64,000 nucleotides of DNA from assembly GCA_024958655.1 (NCBI GenBank), contig JANWUR010000014.1, forward strand, positions 1-64,000, given 5' to 3'. The stretch comes from Cyanobium sp. FGCU6 (GTDB lineage: Bacteria; Cyanobacteriota; Cyanobacteriia; PCC-6307; Cyanobiaceae). A program made the translations under genes and the position numbers. Positions 51,234 through 59,520 of the stretch are shown piece by piece. Within the stretch, counting starts at the first letter, position 1. The number at the start of each line of letters is the position of its first letter. The notes under the pieces are model-generated. The model ran no database searches. It was not told where the DNA came from and saw only the letters and a list, made by a program, of their open reading frames with translations.

Positions 51234-52163
51234 TCAGAGCGCAAAGCCCGGGTCGATCGTGGCCATGGCTGCCGCGGCCCGGGCACACAGCTCGGCGTGG
51301 GCGGGCCCATGGCTGGCGATCAGACAACCCGCCTGGCGCACATCGCCGCTGTTGTAGATGAGGCGGCGGCCGTCGGCATGGCTGAAGGCCCCGCCGGCGG
51401 CCCGCAACACCGCTTCCGGTGCCGCCATGTCCCAGTCCTTCGGGGCGCTGCGCCCGGAAAGGGAGATGTAGAGATCACTCTCCCCCCGCAGGATCGAGGC
51501 CACCTTGCCGCCCACACTGCCCATCGCCGTGGTGCGGCCCAGCTGCAGCGCCGCCAGCAGCTGCTCCAGGCGCTCGTCGCGATGGCTGCGGCTGGCCACC
51601 AGCACCAGCGCATCCAGCGCCCGCCGGCCGCTGAGGGCCGGCGCGAAGCGTTCACCGCCGCGGTTCTCGCGCCAGGCCTCACCCTCGCGGCCCGCACCCA
51701 GCCAGCCGAACCACAGCTCCTCCAGCTCCGGCAGCAGCACCACACCCAGCACCGGCCCGCCCCTGTGCACCAGGGCCAGGTGCACGGCGTATTCACCGGT
51801 GCCCTGCAGGAAGTCCCTGGTGCCATCGAGGGGATCGAGGATCCACAGCCAGTCCGCCGCCAGCGGTTCGCCGGCCGTGAGCTGCTCCTTGGCGCTCTCC
51901 TCGCTCAGCAGCGTCCAATCCGCCGCGGGGAACGCCTGGCCGAGCCCATCCAGCAGCCAGCGGTTCACCGCCAGATCGGCCGCGCTCACCGGCCCCTCGC
52001 CGCCGTCGTCCACGCTCAGGGCCGCGGGAAAGCCATGGGGGGGCTCCTCGCCGCGGGCGTAGGCCCGCAGGATGTCAGCCGCTCCCCAGGCCAACCGCCT
52101 CAGCTCCGCCAGCAGAACGTCCCGGTCGACACCGGCGGGCAGAAGAGGGGCAGCCGCCATCAT
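51234..52163 (-). CDS. cysQ: 3'(2'),5'-bisphosphate nucleotidase CysQ / inositol monophosphatase family
   Basis: A 309-residue Li+-sensitive, Mg2+-dependent phosphatase. Motifs: LLSEESAKEQLTAGEPLAAD, WILDPLDGTRDFLQGTGEYA (the D-x-x-D-G-T metal site) and WDMAAPEAVLRAAGGAFSHA. It removes the 3'-phosphate of PAP produced by sulfate assimilation; some relatives also act on inositol phosphates. Minus strand, 22 bp from the divergent rsmI start, 12 bp from the convergent pnp stop. Two adjacent ATGs (52163, 52160) can start it. Confidence 0.9.
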   Translation of the reverse strand: MMAAAPLLPAGVDRDVLLAELRRLAWGAADILRAYARGEEPPHGFPAALSVDDGGEGPVSAADLAVNRWLLDGLGQAFPAADWTLLSEESAKEQLTAGEPLAADWLWILDPLDGTRDFLQGTGEYAVHLALVHRGGPVLGVVLLPELEELWFGWLGAGREGEAWRENRGGERFAPALSGRRALDALVLVASRSHRDERLEQLLAALQLGRTTAMGSVGGKVASILRGESDLYISLSGRSAPKDWDMAAPEAVLRAAGGAFSHADGRRLIYNSGDVRQAGCLIASHGPAHAELCARAAAAMATIDPGFAL

Positions 52164-52184
52164 GGGAGCAGGCAAACGAGCATT

Positions 52185-53087
52185 GTGCAGGAGCCGCCCC
52201 CGCCGTACACACCGGCCCCCGGGCCCGAACCGGCCGCGGGCGTGCTCTATCTGGTGGGCACCCCGATCGGCAACCGCGACGACCTCTCGCCGCGGGCCCG
52301 TCGGGTGCTGGAAGGCGTCGATCGCATCGCCTGCGAAGACACCCGCCGCAGCGGCCTGCTGCTGCACGGCCTGGGCATCCGCGGCCGGCTGGTGAGCTTC
52401 CATCAGCACAACCAGAGCGCCCGCGAACCCCAGCTGCTGGCGGCGCTGGCGGCCGGCGAGGCGGTGGCCGTGATCAGCGACGCCGGCCTGCCCGGGATCT
52501 CCGATCCCGGCGAATCGCTGGTGGCCGCCGCCCGGGCCGCCGGCCATCCGGTGATCTGCGTGCCGGGGCCGTGCGCCGTGACCACGGCGCTGGTGAGCAG
52601 CGGCCTGCCCACCGCCCGCTTCTGCTTCGAGGGCTTCCTGCCGCCCCGCCCCGCCGCCCGCCGCCGCGCCCTGGCGGAGCTGGCGGGCGAGCAGCGCACG
52701 ATCGTGCTGTTCGAGGCACCCCACCGGCTGGTGGCCCTGCTCGAGGATCTGCTGGCGGTGCTGGGCGATCGGCCCCTGCAGGTGGCCCGCGAGCTCACCA
52801 AGCGCCATGAGCAGCAGGTGGGTCCCACGGTGGCGGCTGCCCTGGCCCATTTCCGCGCCACCCCTCCCCAGGGGGAATGCACCCTGGTGCTGGACGGTGC
52901 TCCAGCGGCGGCTGCACCGGTGTGGGAGGAGGCCGACCTGCGGGCGGAACTGCGGGCGCTGCTGGCCTCGGGGCTCAGCAGCAAGGAGGCCGCCCGGGAG
53001 CTGGCCGGCCGCAGCGGCCACAGCCGCCGCGAGCTCTACGCCCTGCTGCATGCCGCTGAACCCACCGCCGATGGCACGGCAGACTGA
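52185..53087 (+). CDS. rsmI: 16S rRNA (cytidine1402-2'-O)-methyltransferase
   Basis: A 300-residue SPOUT-unrelated tetrapyrrole-methylase-fold enzyme that methylates C1402 of 16S rRNA. LYLVGTPIGNRDDLSPRARR, IACEDTRRSGLLLHGLGI, VISDAGLPGISDPGESLVAA and VPGPCAVTTALVSSGLPT are diagnostic of Rsm[21 protein letters not shown] and ARELTKRHEQQ follow. GTG 52185 is the only start that preserves the N-terminus. The C-terminal SGLSSKEAARELAGRSGHSR resembles a small helix-turn-helix tail found in RsmI. Confidence 0.93.
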   Translation: MQEPPPPYTPAPGPEPAAGVLYLVGTPIGNRDDLSPRARRVLEGVDRIACEDTRRSGLLLHGLGIRGRLVSFHQHNQSAREPQLLAALAAGEAVAVISDAGLPGISDPGESLVAAARAAGHPVICVPGPCAVTTALVSSGLPTARFCFEGFLPPRPAARRRALAELAGEQRTIVLFEAPHRLVALLEDLLAVLGDRPLQVARELTKRHEQQVGPTVAAALAHFRATPPQGECTLVLDGAPAAAAPVWEEADLRAELRALLASGLSSKEAARELAGRSGHSRRELYALLHAAEPTADGTAD

Positions 53088-53343
53088 AAACTCCTCAGCC
53101 AACGCCATGCTGCTGCGCCTGCGTCTCGTTCTGGGCAGCCTGGCGGGAGCTTCCCTGTTGCTGGTGGCTCTTTGTCTGGGTGCCCAGAACCTCTCCGACC
53201 GGCCCCGTCTCCAGCTGGGCTTCGGCACCAGCGCCCCGCTGCCGAGCGGCTTCCTTGTGGGGCTGGCCCTGGCCCTGGGGGTGGTGAGCGGCGGCAGCGC
53301 CGTGGCCCTGCTGGCGGGCCGCAGCACAGACGAGGACGCCTGA
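53071..53343 (+). CDS. Small two-helix membrane protein
   Basis: A 90-residue protein beginning at ATG 53071, overlapping rsmI by 17 bp; ATG 53107 is a shorter alternative. Two hydrophobic segments, VLGSLAGASLLLVALCLGAQ and GFLVGLALALGVVSGGSAVA, flank a short loop (SDRPRLQLGFG). The pattern resembles LapA/DUF1049-like envelope proteins of cyanobacteria, but similarity is weak. No function can be assigned. Confidence 0.65.
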   Translation: MARQTENSSANAMLLRLRLVLGSLAGASLLLVALCLGAQNLSDRPRLQLGFGTSAPLPSGFLVGLALALGVVSGGSAVALLAGRSTDEDA

Positions 53344-53351
53344 AGCCGGCC

Positions 53352-54002
53352 TCAGCCCAGGGCCTGGCGCAACGAGAACAGTCCGAAGACCAGGAACAGG
53401 CCGCCGCTCAGCTGGTAAAGCAGGCGCTCACTGAGGCGGCCACCGATCCAGCGGCCGGCCCCCACCGCCAGCCAGGTGACCAGCGCGTGGCCCAGCAGGG
53501 TTCCCGCCAGCAGGCCCGCAAAGGTGAAGGCTGGCGCGGTGGCCAGAAAGATGGTGGCGAACTGGGTGCGATCGCCCAGTTCCGCCAGGAACACCAGCAC
53601 GAAGGCCTCGCGCATCACCTGCTGCGGTGTGCGCACCCGGGCGCGGCTCTCGGCCAGGTTCACGGTTTCCTCAGCTTCGGCAGCCTCCTCGGTGGCCGCA
53701 TCCGGGCGCAGCCGCTGCGCCTCAAGCAACAACCGCACCCCGAACCCCACAAACAGCACGGTGCCCAGCCAGAGCATCACGTTGGTGGGCAGCAGTTCCC
53801 TGAGGCCATAGCCGAGGCCGAGGGAAATCAGCGTCACCGCCGCCAGGGCGGCAAAGGAGCCGATGAACACCCAGCGCGGACGATGGCGCGTCGCCAGGAT
53901 CAGCGCCATGAAGAAGGTCTTGTCGCCCAGTTCCGCCAGAGTGATGGCCGTGAGGCTGGAGCCGAAGGCCGCAAGCCCTCCGTCAGCGGGGAGTGAGGTC
54001 AT
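53352..54002 (-). CDS. TMEM165/GDT1 family Mn2+ (Ca2+) exporter
   Basis: A 216-residue UPF0016 protein with two repeated halves, each carrying the cation motif: LAELGDKTFFMALILATRH and LAELGDRTQFATIFLATAPA. Six hydrophobic segments are visible, separated after the third by an acidic linker (ATEEAAEAEETVNLAES). Cyanobacterial homologues (Mnx) export manganese from the cytoplasm into thylakoid lumen or periplasm, protecting and supplying photosystem II. Start ATG 54002. Its role is by family. Confidence 0.9.
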   Translation of the reverse strand: MTSLPADGGLAAFGSSLTAITLAELGDKTFFMALILATRHRPRWVFIGSFAALAAVTLISLGLGYGLRELLPTNVMLWLGTVLFVGFGVRLLLEAQRLRPDAATEEAAEAEETVNLAESRARVRTPQQVMREAFVLVFLAELGDRTQFATIFLATAPAFTFAGLLAGTLLGHALVTWLAVGAGRWIGGRLSERLLYQLSGGLFLVFGLFSLRQALG

Positions 54003-54069
54003 GGCCGTGATTTACCCCAACCTGGGTGAAGATGTCGTCAACGCGCAACGGCACAACAACCGTGCCCGT

Positions 54070-54924
54070 TCAGGAACCGGGCAGGGCATAAAGCGCCCCT
54101 TCGATCACCACGCGGCTGATGCCCTGGGCCAGCAGGTAAGGGGCGGTGCGCTCCAGCAGGCTGGGATCGGGCAGCTTGATCACCCGCTGGGTGCGGCCGC
54201 ACTGCCGTTTGGCCTGTCGCGGGTTCACGTACACCACCAGCGCCTGGCGGGCCTCCTCCCCGGGGGGCAGGCGCCCGAGTTCCAGCAACTCGCTCAGGGG
54301 GCGGGCCTGCAGCTCCACCGTCTTGTCCACCAGCATGTAAGCGCTGGCGGGCAGGGTGGCACCCACCAGCGGCCGCGCCTCATGCAGCGTGTGGTCGTCA
54401 AGAGCGAGGGCCACCGGAATCGGCATGAAACTCTCACCGTCCGCCCCGTCGTCTTCGGCGAAGTCGTCGTCGTCGTCGTCGCCGAAGTCATCGGCATCAT
54501 CGATGGCCAGCACCCCGCCAGAGTCGGGGAGGCCGTCGTCGTCGGGATCCTGCTCGCGGCGGTTCTCGGGAACAGCGGGGGCGGGCGGGGAGTGCTCCGG
54601 CTCCGGAGCTGCCACCGGCTCCGGGCGCGTGTCCGGCGGAATGGCGATGGCCTCCGGCGCTGGCTCAGCCTCCGGAGTGGTTGCCGGCTCCTCGCTGGCC
54701 CGGCTACGGCGCCCACGCTGCGCCTTCAGTCGCTCATACTCTTCGCCGGAGAGAACTCCCTTCACCACCCTGGTGATGGTGGCCGCACTGCAGTCAAAGG
54801 CAGCGGCCAGATCCTGACTGCTCTCTCCCTCGCGGAAGCGGGCCACTATCTGGCTCTTCTGGCCCTCGCTCAGCCGGGTGGCCGCCATGGCGTCGCTTTC
54901 CGCACGATTCGCCACTGTAGGCAC
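54070..54924 (-). CDS. HTH protein with long acidic linker, cyanobacterial
   Basis: A 284-residue protein in three parts. Residues about 15-65 (LSEGQKSQIVARFREGESSQ, DLAAAFDCSAATITRVVKGV) form a resolvase/transposase-like helix-turn-helix. Residues 70-165 are a Pro/Ala/Glu-rich linker with a run of Asp (ADDFGDDDDDDFAEDDGADG). Residues 170-284 (ARPLVGATLPASAYMLVDKT, RTQRVIKLPDPSLLERTAPY) form a compact domain of unknown function. ATG 54924 or 54888 may start it. I believe relatives occur in other picocyanobacteria as predicted regulators, but I cannot name a target. Confidence 0.7.
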   Translation of the reverse strand: MPTVANRAESDAMAATRLSEGQKSQIVARFREGESSQDLAAAFDCSAATITRVVKGVLSGEEYERLKAQRGRRSRASEEPATTPEAEPAPEAIAIPPDTRPEPVAAPEPEHSPPAPAVPENRREQDPDDDGLPDSGGVLAIDDADDFGDDDDDDFAEDDGADGESFMPIPVALALDDHTLHEARPLVGATLPASAYMLVDKTVELQARPLSELLELGRLPPGEEARQALVVYVNPRQAKRQCGRTQRVIKLPDPSLLERTAPYLLAQGISRVVIEGALYALPGS

Positions 54925-54999
54925 CCCTCCCCACCCCTAGGTCCGGAACCCGTTCGGTGGCACGCCATCATGGGAGTCTGGGGCTCCTCGGCCCCGCAG

Positions 55000-55073
55000 G
55001 CTCCCTTAGCTCAGCCGGATAGAGCAGCTGCCTTCTAAGCAGCCGGTCGATGGTTCGAATCCATCAGGGGGCG
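55000..55073 (+). tRNA. tRNA-Arg (anticodon TCT)
   Basis: A 74-nt cloverleaf: acceptor GCTCCCT/AGGGGGC (one G-T pair), D-arm GCTC...GAGC, anticodon stem GCTGC/GCAGC with loop CTTCTAA (anticodon TCT), and T-arm ATGGTTCGAATCCAT. CCA is not encoded. The 3' end from the anticodon loop onward is repeated at 59390, marking it as an integration target. Confidence 0.95.
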
Positions 55074-55155
55074 TTTCAGTCAGAGCCTGATTCTTCAGCC
55101 AAGAAGCCTTGCTGCAACAGGCTTTCGGGCTGACAGGCTTTGCCGGGGTCTGCTC
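55031..55155 (+). repeat. Direct repeat, left copy (tRNA-Arg 3' end plus flank)
   Basis: About 125 bp covering the tRNA anticodon loop to its 3' end and 82 bp beyond. It recurs at 59390-59512 with a few differences. It is the expected structure of an attachment site plus the conserved island end. Confidence 0.85.
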
Positions 55156-55318
55156 GCCGGTGCCAGGCTGTGAGAAGGACCTTCTCACATACCTTCTCCC
55201 ATGCCAGCGGTCCCGGAATGGGATGTTTTGCTCCGTGGTGGCGTCCTGCGGGCCCTCGGCCAGAGGGGCTGCAGAAGCGGCTGGACGGTCTCGAATTTCA
55301 GGGGTCGGGCCCGGCTTC

Positions 55319-55741
55319 ACCTCTCGCGGCAAAACCAAGCCGAGGCCACTGCGATTGCTGCCTTGTGACCAATGGGCCACGGACTGGCAGCTCCTCGAGA
55401 CCTTTGATCCGGCAAAGCTGCCGCCCATGCGAGCTGGCTTCGGCTCGGATTCGTTCAGCCGCTACCTGCTGCGGCGTGATCACTGGCAACACCTGCGCCA
55501 GCAGTACGAAGCACAGGGAGAAAAGCTTGTGCTCTACTCCTGCCGGCACGGCTACGCCCACCGGGCCCACGTGATCTGCGACCTGCCGCCCAAGGTGGTG
55601 GCCGCGGCGATGGGTCACAGCGTGCAGACCCACCTGGCGGCCTACAGCCGCTGGTGCGGCGATGACGTGGTGGATGACGCCTTCGCCAAGGCGGGACAAC
55701 GGCTGGGCCAGGGGATACGCGCTCAGAGCTCAGCGGCGTAG
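55319..55741 (+). pseudogene. Site-specific tyrosine recombinase, C-terminal remnant
   Basis: From about 55319 the frame reads PRPLRLLPCDQWATDWQLLE, then LRQQYEAQGEKLVLYSCRHG with the catalytic Arg, AHRAH, and AAAMGHSVQTHLAAYSRWCG with the H-x-x-...-Tyr nucleophile region, ending at 55741. It corresponds to the last 140 residues of cyanobacterial tRNA-targeting integrases. The N-terminal arm-binding and core domains are missing, although the frame is open back to 55109 with unrelated residues. Position right next to the tRNA attachment site fits its former role. Confidence 0.8.
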
Positions 55742-56292
55742 TGCCGCACGGCCTGCGAGAACCTGCTCAGCCCTTGTCCCTCCAGGGTTGCCAGGTACTC
55801 CTCGACCGTCTTGGGTGGGTTCCTGAGGCTGGCTCGGTGCTGCCGCATCGCCAGGCAGACCCGCTCGGCATCCAGGTTCAGCTGATCCACCAGAAACGGA
55901 TCGGGATGGCAGGCGCCAAGGCCGTAGCTCGCCAGGGCCTGCTCCGGGAAATCATCCAGGTTGAAGGTGAGGATCAGATCGGCTCCGCACTGGATGGCGG
56001 CGGCCAGAACATGGCGGTCATCCGGGTCCGGTAACTCCAGGGCTGGAATCAGGGGCTGATGGCCCTCCACCAGCGCATCACGCACATGGGCATTCATCAG
56101 TGAGCGGGTGCGCTCCAGCTGGGCTCTGGAGAGATCAGGCCGGTTCCGCAGGACGGCGTTGATCCACTCCTCATGAATCTGGTCGCTCCAGCGGGCCCGG
56201 TAGAGATCCGTGAGCGCTAGGCGCATCAGCAGATCGCGTAGTGGAGCGGGATAGAGAACGCAGGCGTCGTAGATGACGGTGAAGCGATTCAC
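55723..56292 (-). CDS. PIN-domain protein (toxin of PIN/HTH pair)
   Basis: A 189-residue PIN protein, longer than VapC. FTVIYDACVLYPAPLRDLLM has the first Asp, IHEEWINAVLRNRPDLSRAQ the Glu, PDPDDRHVLAAAIQCGADLI and TFNLDDFPEQALASYGLG the other acidic residues. GTG 56292 is the start, directly after the stop of the HTH gene. Long-PIN plus excisionase-type HTH pairs are a recognised toxin-antitoxin arrangement in bacteria. A scrap of a second copy lies outside the island at 59521-59665. Confidence 0.85.
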   Translation of the reverse strand: MNRFTVIYDACVLYPAPLRDLLMRLALTDLYRARWSDQIHEEWINAVLRNRPDLSRAQLERTRSLMNAHVRDALVEGHQPLIPALELPDPDDRHVLAAAIQCGADLILTFNLDDFPEQALASYGLGACHPDPFLVDQLNLDAERVCLAMRQHRASLRNPPKTVEEYLATLEGQGLSRFSQAVRHYAAEL

Positions 56293-56293
56293 C

Positions 56294-56767
56294 TCAGTAG
56301 CCCATGCCCAGCTCCTGGGCCTGGGCCGCCAGCTCATCGAGGGCTGCGGCACGCTGCTGATCAATGGCGTGCTTGTAGGCCATCAGGTCGGCCAGGCGGA
56401 TGCGCCGGTGGGTGCCGACCTTGCGGAAGGGGATCTCCCCTTGCTCCAACCGCTCGATCAGGAAGGGCCGCGACACGTTCAGCAGATCAGCGGCCTGCTG
56501 AGTGGTCAGCTCGGCGTGCACCGGCACCAGCGTGACGGCATTGCCCTGGGCCATCTGCACCAGGATTCCCTGCAGCAACTCCAACACCGCGGCTGGGATG
56601 GGAACGGATACGTGCTGGCCACCTTCCAGATCGAGGGAGAGGCTGGCTTGCCGCAGGCCATGGCTGGCCCGGAAGCCGGCGAGATGGCGCAAGCTCGCCC
56701 CTGCGGCCTCAGCCGCCTCAGCCGTGGGGATCACGGGCTCAATGGAGCCGGGGAGAGCGACGGCCAT
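56294..56767 (-). CDS. Excisionase-type HTH antitoxin
   Basis: A 157-residue protein. [20 protein letters not shown] precedes a MerR/excisionase-like helix-turn-helix: [40 protein letters not shown] and [20 protein letters not shown]. It pairs with the PIN gene 1 bp downstream and is the predicted antitoxin and autoregulator. ATG 56767 is chosen; the frame stays open to 56908, so a longer form is possible. Confidence 0.8.
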   Translation of the reverse strand: MAVALPGSIEPVIPTAEAAEAAGASLRHLAGFRASHGLRQASLSLDLEGGQHVSVPIPAAVLELLQGILVQMAQGNAVTLVPVHAELTTQQAADLLNVSRPFLIERLEQGEIPFRKVGTHRRIRLADLMAYKHAIDQQRAAALDELAAQAQELGMGY

Positions 56768-56914
56768 GGGCAACGGGGGAGGGGCCACTTGCACAGTAAT
56801 CGAAATAATCGCAGCCACCGCAGCTTCCGCAAGGGTGTCGAGGCAGTGCGGGCGCTGCCTGCAGAGGCCCAGGCCTGCTCCGGTGGGCTGCACATCCATT
56901 GCGGTCACTGACCC

Positions 56915-57073
56915 CTACAGGTGCCGCCGGCTCCAGCCGGTGATGGTGGCCTCCACGTTTTCGAGGTGCCACTGCAGTGGCCCACGGCCCTGGGTGCAGC
57001 CCCAGCGGCGGTAATGCTTGCCGGGGGCGAGCACCCCCCGCAGCCGCAGCTGGGGGAGGGTTTCGCGGCTCAT
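56915..57073 (-). CDS. Short excisionase-like protein
   Basis: A 52-residue frame from ATG 57073: MSRETLPQLRLRGVLAPGKH then YRRWGCTQGRGPLQWHLENV and EATITGW. This is the wing and recognition helix pattern of small phage/island excisionases (H-Y-R-R ... W-H-x-E-x-V). In the same frame, upstream codons QACAALG would complete the helix-turn-helix but are cut off by a TGA, so a small deletion may have removed the true start (GTGACGACG just beyond). Excisionase would steer integrase towards excision. Confidence 0.5.
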   Translation of the reverse strand: MSRETLPQLRLRGVLAPGKHYRRWGCTQGRGPLQWHLENVEATITGWSRRHL

Positions 57074-57151
57074 CCCGAGAGCAGCGCAGGCTTGCCGTCG
57101 TCACCCAGACCCGGTGACGTCCAGATGCGAGTGGGGGCGACTGGTTCTCCA

Positions 57152-57921
57152 TCAGGCCAGCTCCCGCAGCACATCGACCACATCGGGATTCCAGAGGATC
57201 TGGTAGCCGCTGTGGCCATGCCGGCAGTAAGGCATGGCCTCTGCCCACTCCTGACCCCGCTTCGTCAGCTCCCACTCGTCGCGGGCATTGCGGGTCTGCA
57301 GCCCGCATGCCGCCAGGTGCTGGTTCATCACCCTGGCCGACATACCCACCTTTCGACCCAGTTGAGTGGCATTCAGAGAGCAGATGGGCTCCTCGGCAGC
57401 CGGCAAGGCACGACGCAGGGTCTCCACTACCAGGCCGGTGTTTTCCTGGATGCAGTTCAGGGTGGCAGCCATGGCAATGCCGGCCTTCACGCCAGGGAGC
57501 CGTGCGATGGCTTGACCGATCAACAGAAGAGCACCGACGCTGTCTTGCTTCTCTGAGGGCAAGGATGCCGGAGCAGGCAGGGCACCTGGGACGGTGTAGG
57601 CCCTGTCTGCCGGATTGCCGGTAACACCTCGTGAGTGACCCAGCGCTTGAACCGGTGAGCCTCCTTCTTGCGGCTACCCAGCACCAGGTTGTACATCCCT
57701 GGCTCATTCACGATCGTCATGGCCTGCTCGCCCCCAGGGGTGTGAATTGAACTCACACCCTTCTCGTCGTCATCAAGCCGCTCCAAGGCCTTGCGGTCGA
57801 GGCCGAGCGAGGCAAGCAGATCAGCTGCCACGAACCAAGGATCACCCACCTCATCGCTGATGATGCGGATCTGGCGGCCCTCGTACTCAAAGGGCACGAG
57901 GGAATAAGTGTTGTTGTTCAT
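57152..57921 (-). pseudogene. BRO-family antirepressor, frameshifted
   Basis: ATG 57921 opens MNNNTYSLVPFEYEGRQIRI. The BRO-N fold follows (DPWFVAADLLASLGLDRKAL, TIVNEPGMYNLVLGSRKKEA, FKRWVTHEVLPAIRQTG). Near 57608 one base is missing; the next frame continues as YTVPGALPAPASLPSEKQDS and then a C-terminal domain (SLNATQLGRKVGMSARVMNQ, NPDVVDVLRELA) ending at 57152. Phage antirepressors of this build regulate lysogeny genes. Here the two domains are separated by the shift. Confidence 0.8.
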
Positions 57922-58211
57922 CGGCCTGAAATCGGTACGGCGGTGATGGGCCTGTTGAGGGCCGAGTTGAGATCGGGATCGAGTTGGAAGTGGTCCGTGA
58001 CAGTGCCCGGTGACAACCGCGGCGGCACGGGGCCAGCGAGGATCAGGAGCAGGGTGCTGAGCTGGAGGGCCACTCCCAGCAGGACAAGCAGGCGCAAGCT
58101 GGCGATGCTGCTGGCCGTGACCGTGACGACTGGCCGGCGGCTCCGGCAGAAGGCAGGCAACTGGGGACGGGGCCCGGCGGTCCCGTTTTTGCGGACGTGT
58201 GGCGAGGCCAT
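57918..58211 (-). CDS. Small island protein with one membrane segment
   Basis: A 97-residue frame whose stop overlaps the BRO start (ATGA) and whose ATG overlaps the upstream stop, so it sits in an operon. It has one hydrophobic stretch, IASLRLLVLLGVALQLSTLL, between basic and polar parts. No recognised family. The coupling on both sides is the main evidence that it is real. Confidence 0.45.
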   Translation of the reverse strand: MASPHVRKNGTAGPRPQLPAFCRSRRPVVTVTASSIASLRLLVLLGVALQLSTLLLILAGPVPPRLSPGTVTDHFQLDPDLNSALNRPITAVPISGR

Positions 58212-58480
58212 CAGAAGGGGGCCTCGTCGTCGTCATCAACAGCCCAGCCTGTTGTGCTGTCGGACTCGGCAGCACAACCGGTGGTGTAGCCATCCAGCTC
58301 GTCGAAGCCGTCCGTGGGGTCAACCTGCTCGTAGGGCACGAACTCCACGACCTGGACGGCGCGGGGCTGGAAGGTCATGCCGCAGCCGTTCTCGCCGTCC
58401 CAGTCGTAGATATCGAAGGCAACGATCACCTTCGAGCCGTTGCCGATGGCGTCCACCCGTCCCCAGGCTGACCAGATACA
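58211..58480 (-). pseudogene. Phage single-strand-binding-like protein, 3' part
   Basis: On the minus strand WGRVDAIGNGSKVIVAFDIY, MTFQPRAVQVVEFVPYEQVD and the acidic end AVDDDDEAPF resemble phage DNA-binding proteins of the DUF2815/gp2.5-like kind, with an acidic C-terminal tail. No start codon belongs to this homology, because it merges at about 58480 with the 3' end of the HigA gene. It looks truncated on its 5' side. Confidence 0.45.
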
Positions 58481-58484
58481 GGCT

Positions 58485-58850
58485 CTACGCCTCGACCAAT
58501 GACTGTTTCTTCTTGCCAGTGCGCGACTTGGCGGGCTTACCGGACAGAGACGAAAAGGTGCTGATCTCAATGGCTCGGTCGGGAAACACAGCCCTGACTT
58601 CGAGGTCACCACCCATGGCCTGGACGAAGTTGCGCAGAGTGCTCATCAGCATGTCGGCCCGGTTCTCGATCTTGGAGATCTCGGCCTGCTTGACGTTGAG
58701 GTTCTTGGCCAGCGTGTCCTGGGTGAGGGAAAAAGCCTTGCGCAGTTCCGCCAGGGTCATTTCCTGCCGCAGCTGCTCTTTGCGCTGCTCGATGCGCTCC
58801 CGGCGCTCAGGGCTGAAGTCCTTGGTGAGTTCAGAGAAAGAGCGGGTCAT
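58485..58850 (-). CDS. HigA-type XRE antitoxin
   Basis: A 121-residue protein starting at ATG 58850. RSFSELTKDFSPERRERIEQ, then EMTLAELRKAFSLTQDTLAK and NVKQAEISKIENRADMLMST form the XRE helix-turn-helix; LRNFVQAMGGDLEVRAVFPD completes the family pattern. It would bind and repress its own promoter and neutralise a HigB/RelE toxin. The toxin gene just upstream is only a fragment and reads in frame into this gene. Confidence 0.8.
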   Translation of the reverse strand: MTRSFSELTKDFSPERRERIEQRKEQLRQEMTLAELRKAFSLTQDTLAKNLNVKQAEISKIENRADMLMSTLRNFVQAMGGDLEVRAVFPDRAIEISTFSSLSGKPAKSRTGKKKQSLVEA

Positions 58851-58997
58851 GGCTTGGGTTGGGTGTTCAGGCTGTTGAGGTGTTCGAGGCCCCTTCTCTG
58901 CCAGGAGCTCAACGACGGCTGTCACATCGTCCTGCTCCTGCTCGCTGAGCTCGCACCACCAGTCCTCGAAGACAGCGGTCTGGCAGACATCCCACAT
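58851..58997 (-). pseudogene. HigB toxin fragment fused in frame to HigA
   Basis: MWDVCQTAVFEDWWCELSEQ EQDDVTAVVELLAEKGPR is the first third of a HigB/RelE-type toxin. About 75 residues carrying the active site are missing, and the remaining frame (TPQQPEHPTQA) runs without stop into the HigA start. Translation from 58997 would give a single 170-residue hybrid. Confidence 0.7.
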
Positions 58998-59389
58998 CCA
59001 GTATTCCCTCCACGGAATACTCTAGGCGGCTTTGGTGCTGCTGTGAAGCCCGGCCACCAAGGGGCCGCCCGGGCGACGAATGCCCAGGAGAGCGCAGCCA
59101 GGCTGCGGCGCAGCGCTCACGCCATGAGCAGGGCATGACCGGCCTGAGCTCCGCTGAGCACGGTCCAAAGCCCCAGGCAATCGACGGGTTTCAGCGGGCC
59201 CGGGAAACCACCGCCGAGCGGCTCCTTGGCGCTCGCGCCGACCTCGAGCCCCAGCTCCAACAGCCCCTGATAGCAAGGCATGGCAGGGGTCCAAATCCGG
59301 CGAACTGCTCACACTTCTGCTCACACCTGGCGACTCCGGAGCCGATAAACCCAGTCAGGACAAAGGCTTGCAAGCCAACGACCGCAATT
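58998..59389. other. Gene-free right end of the island
   Basis: About 390 bp with no convincing gene on either strand. It ends at the duplicated tRNA sequence. I see no repeats or terminator. Confidence 0.5.
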
Positions 59390-59512
59390 CTTCTAAGCAG
59401 CCGGTCGTTGGTTCGAATCCAGCAGGGGGCGTTTCAGTCAGAGCCTGGTTTTCAGCCGAGAAGCCTTGCTGCAACAGGCATTCGGGCTGACAGGCTCTGC
59501 CGGGACCTGCTC
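59390..59512 (+). repeat. Direct repeat, right copy (attachment site, tRNA-Arg fragment)
   Basis: 59390-59431 repeats the tRNA-Arg anticodon loop to 3' end (two changes in the T-arm region); the next 80 bp repeat the flank found after the intact tRNA. No 5' half is present, so it is not a tRNA gene. It delimits the 4.3-kb island. Confidence 0.85.
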
Positions 59513-59520
59513 CGTGGCAG

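Noticed and set aside
59390-59431. Second tRNA-Arg gene
   Set aside because: Only the 3' half is present, without acceptor 5' strand, D-arm or complete anticodon stem.
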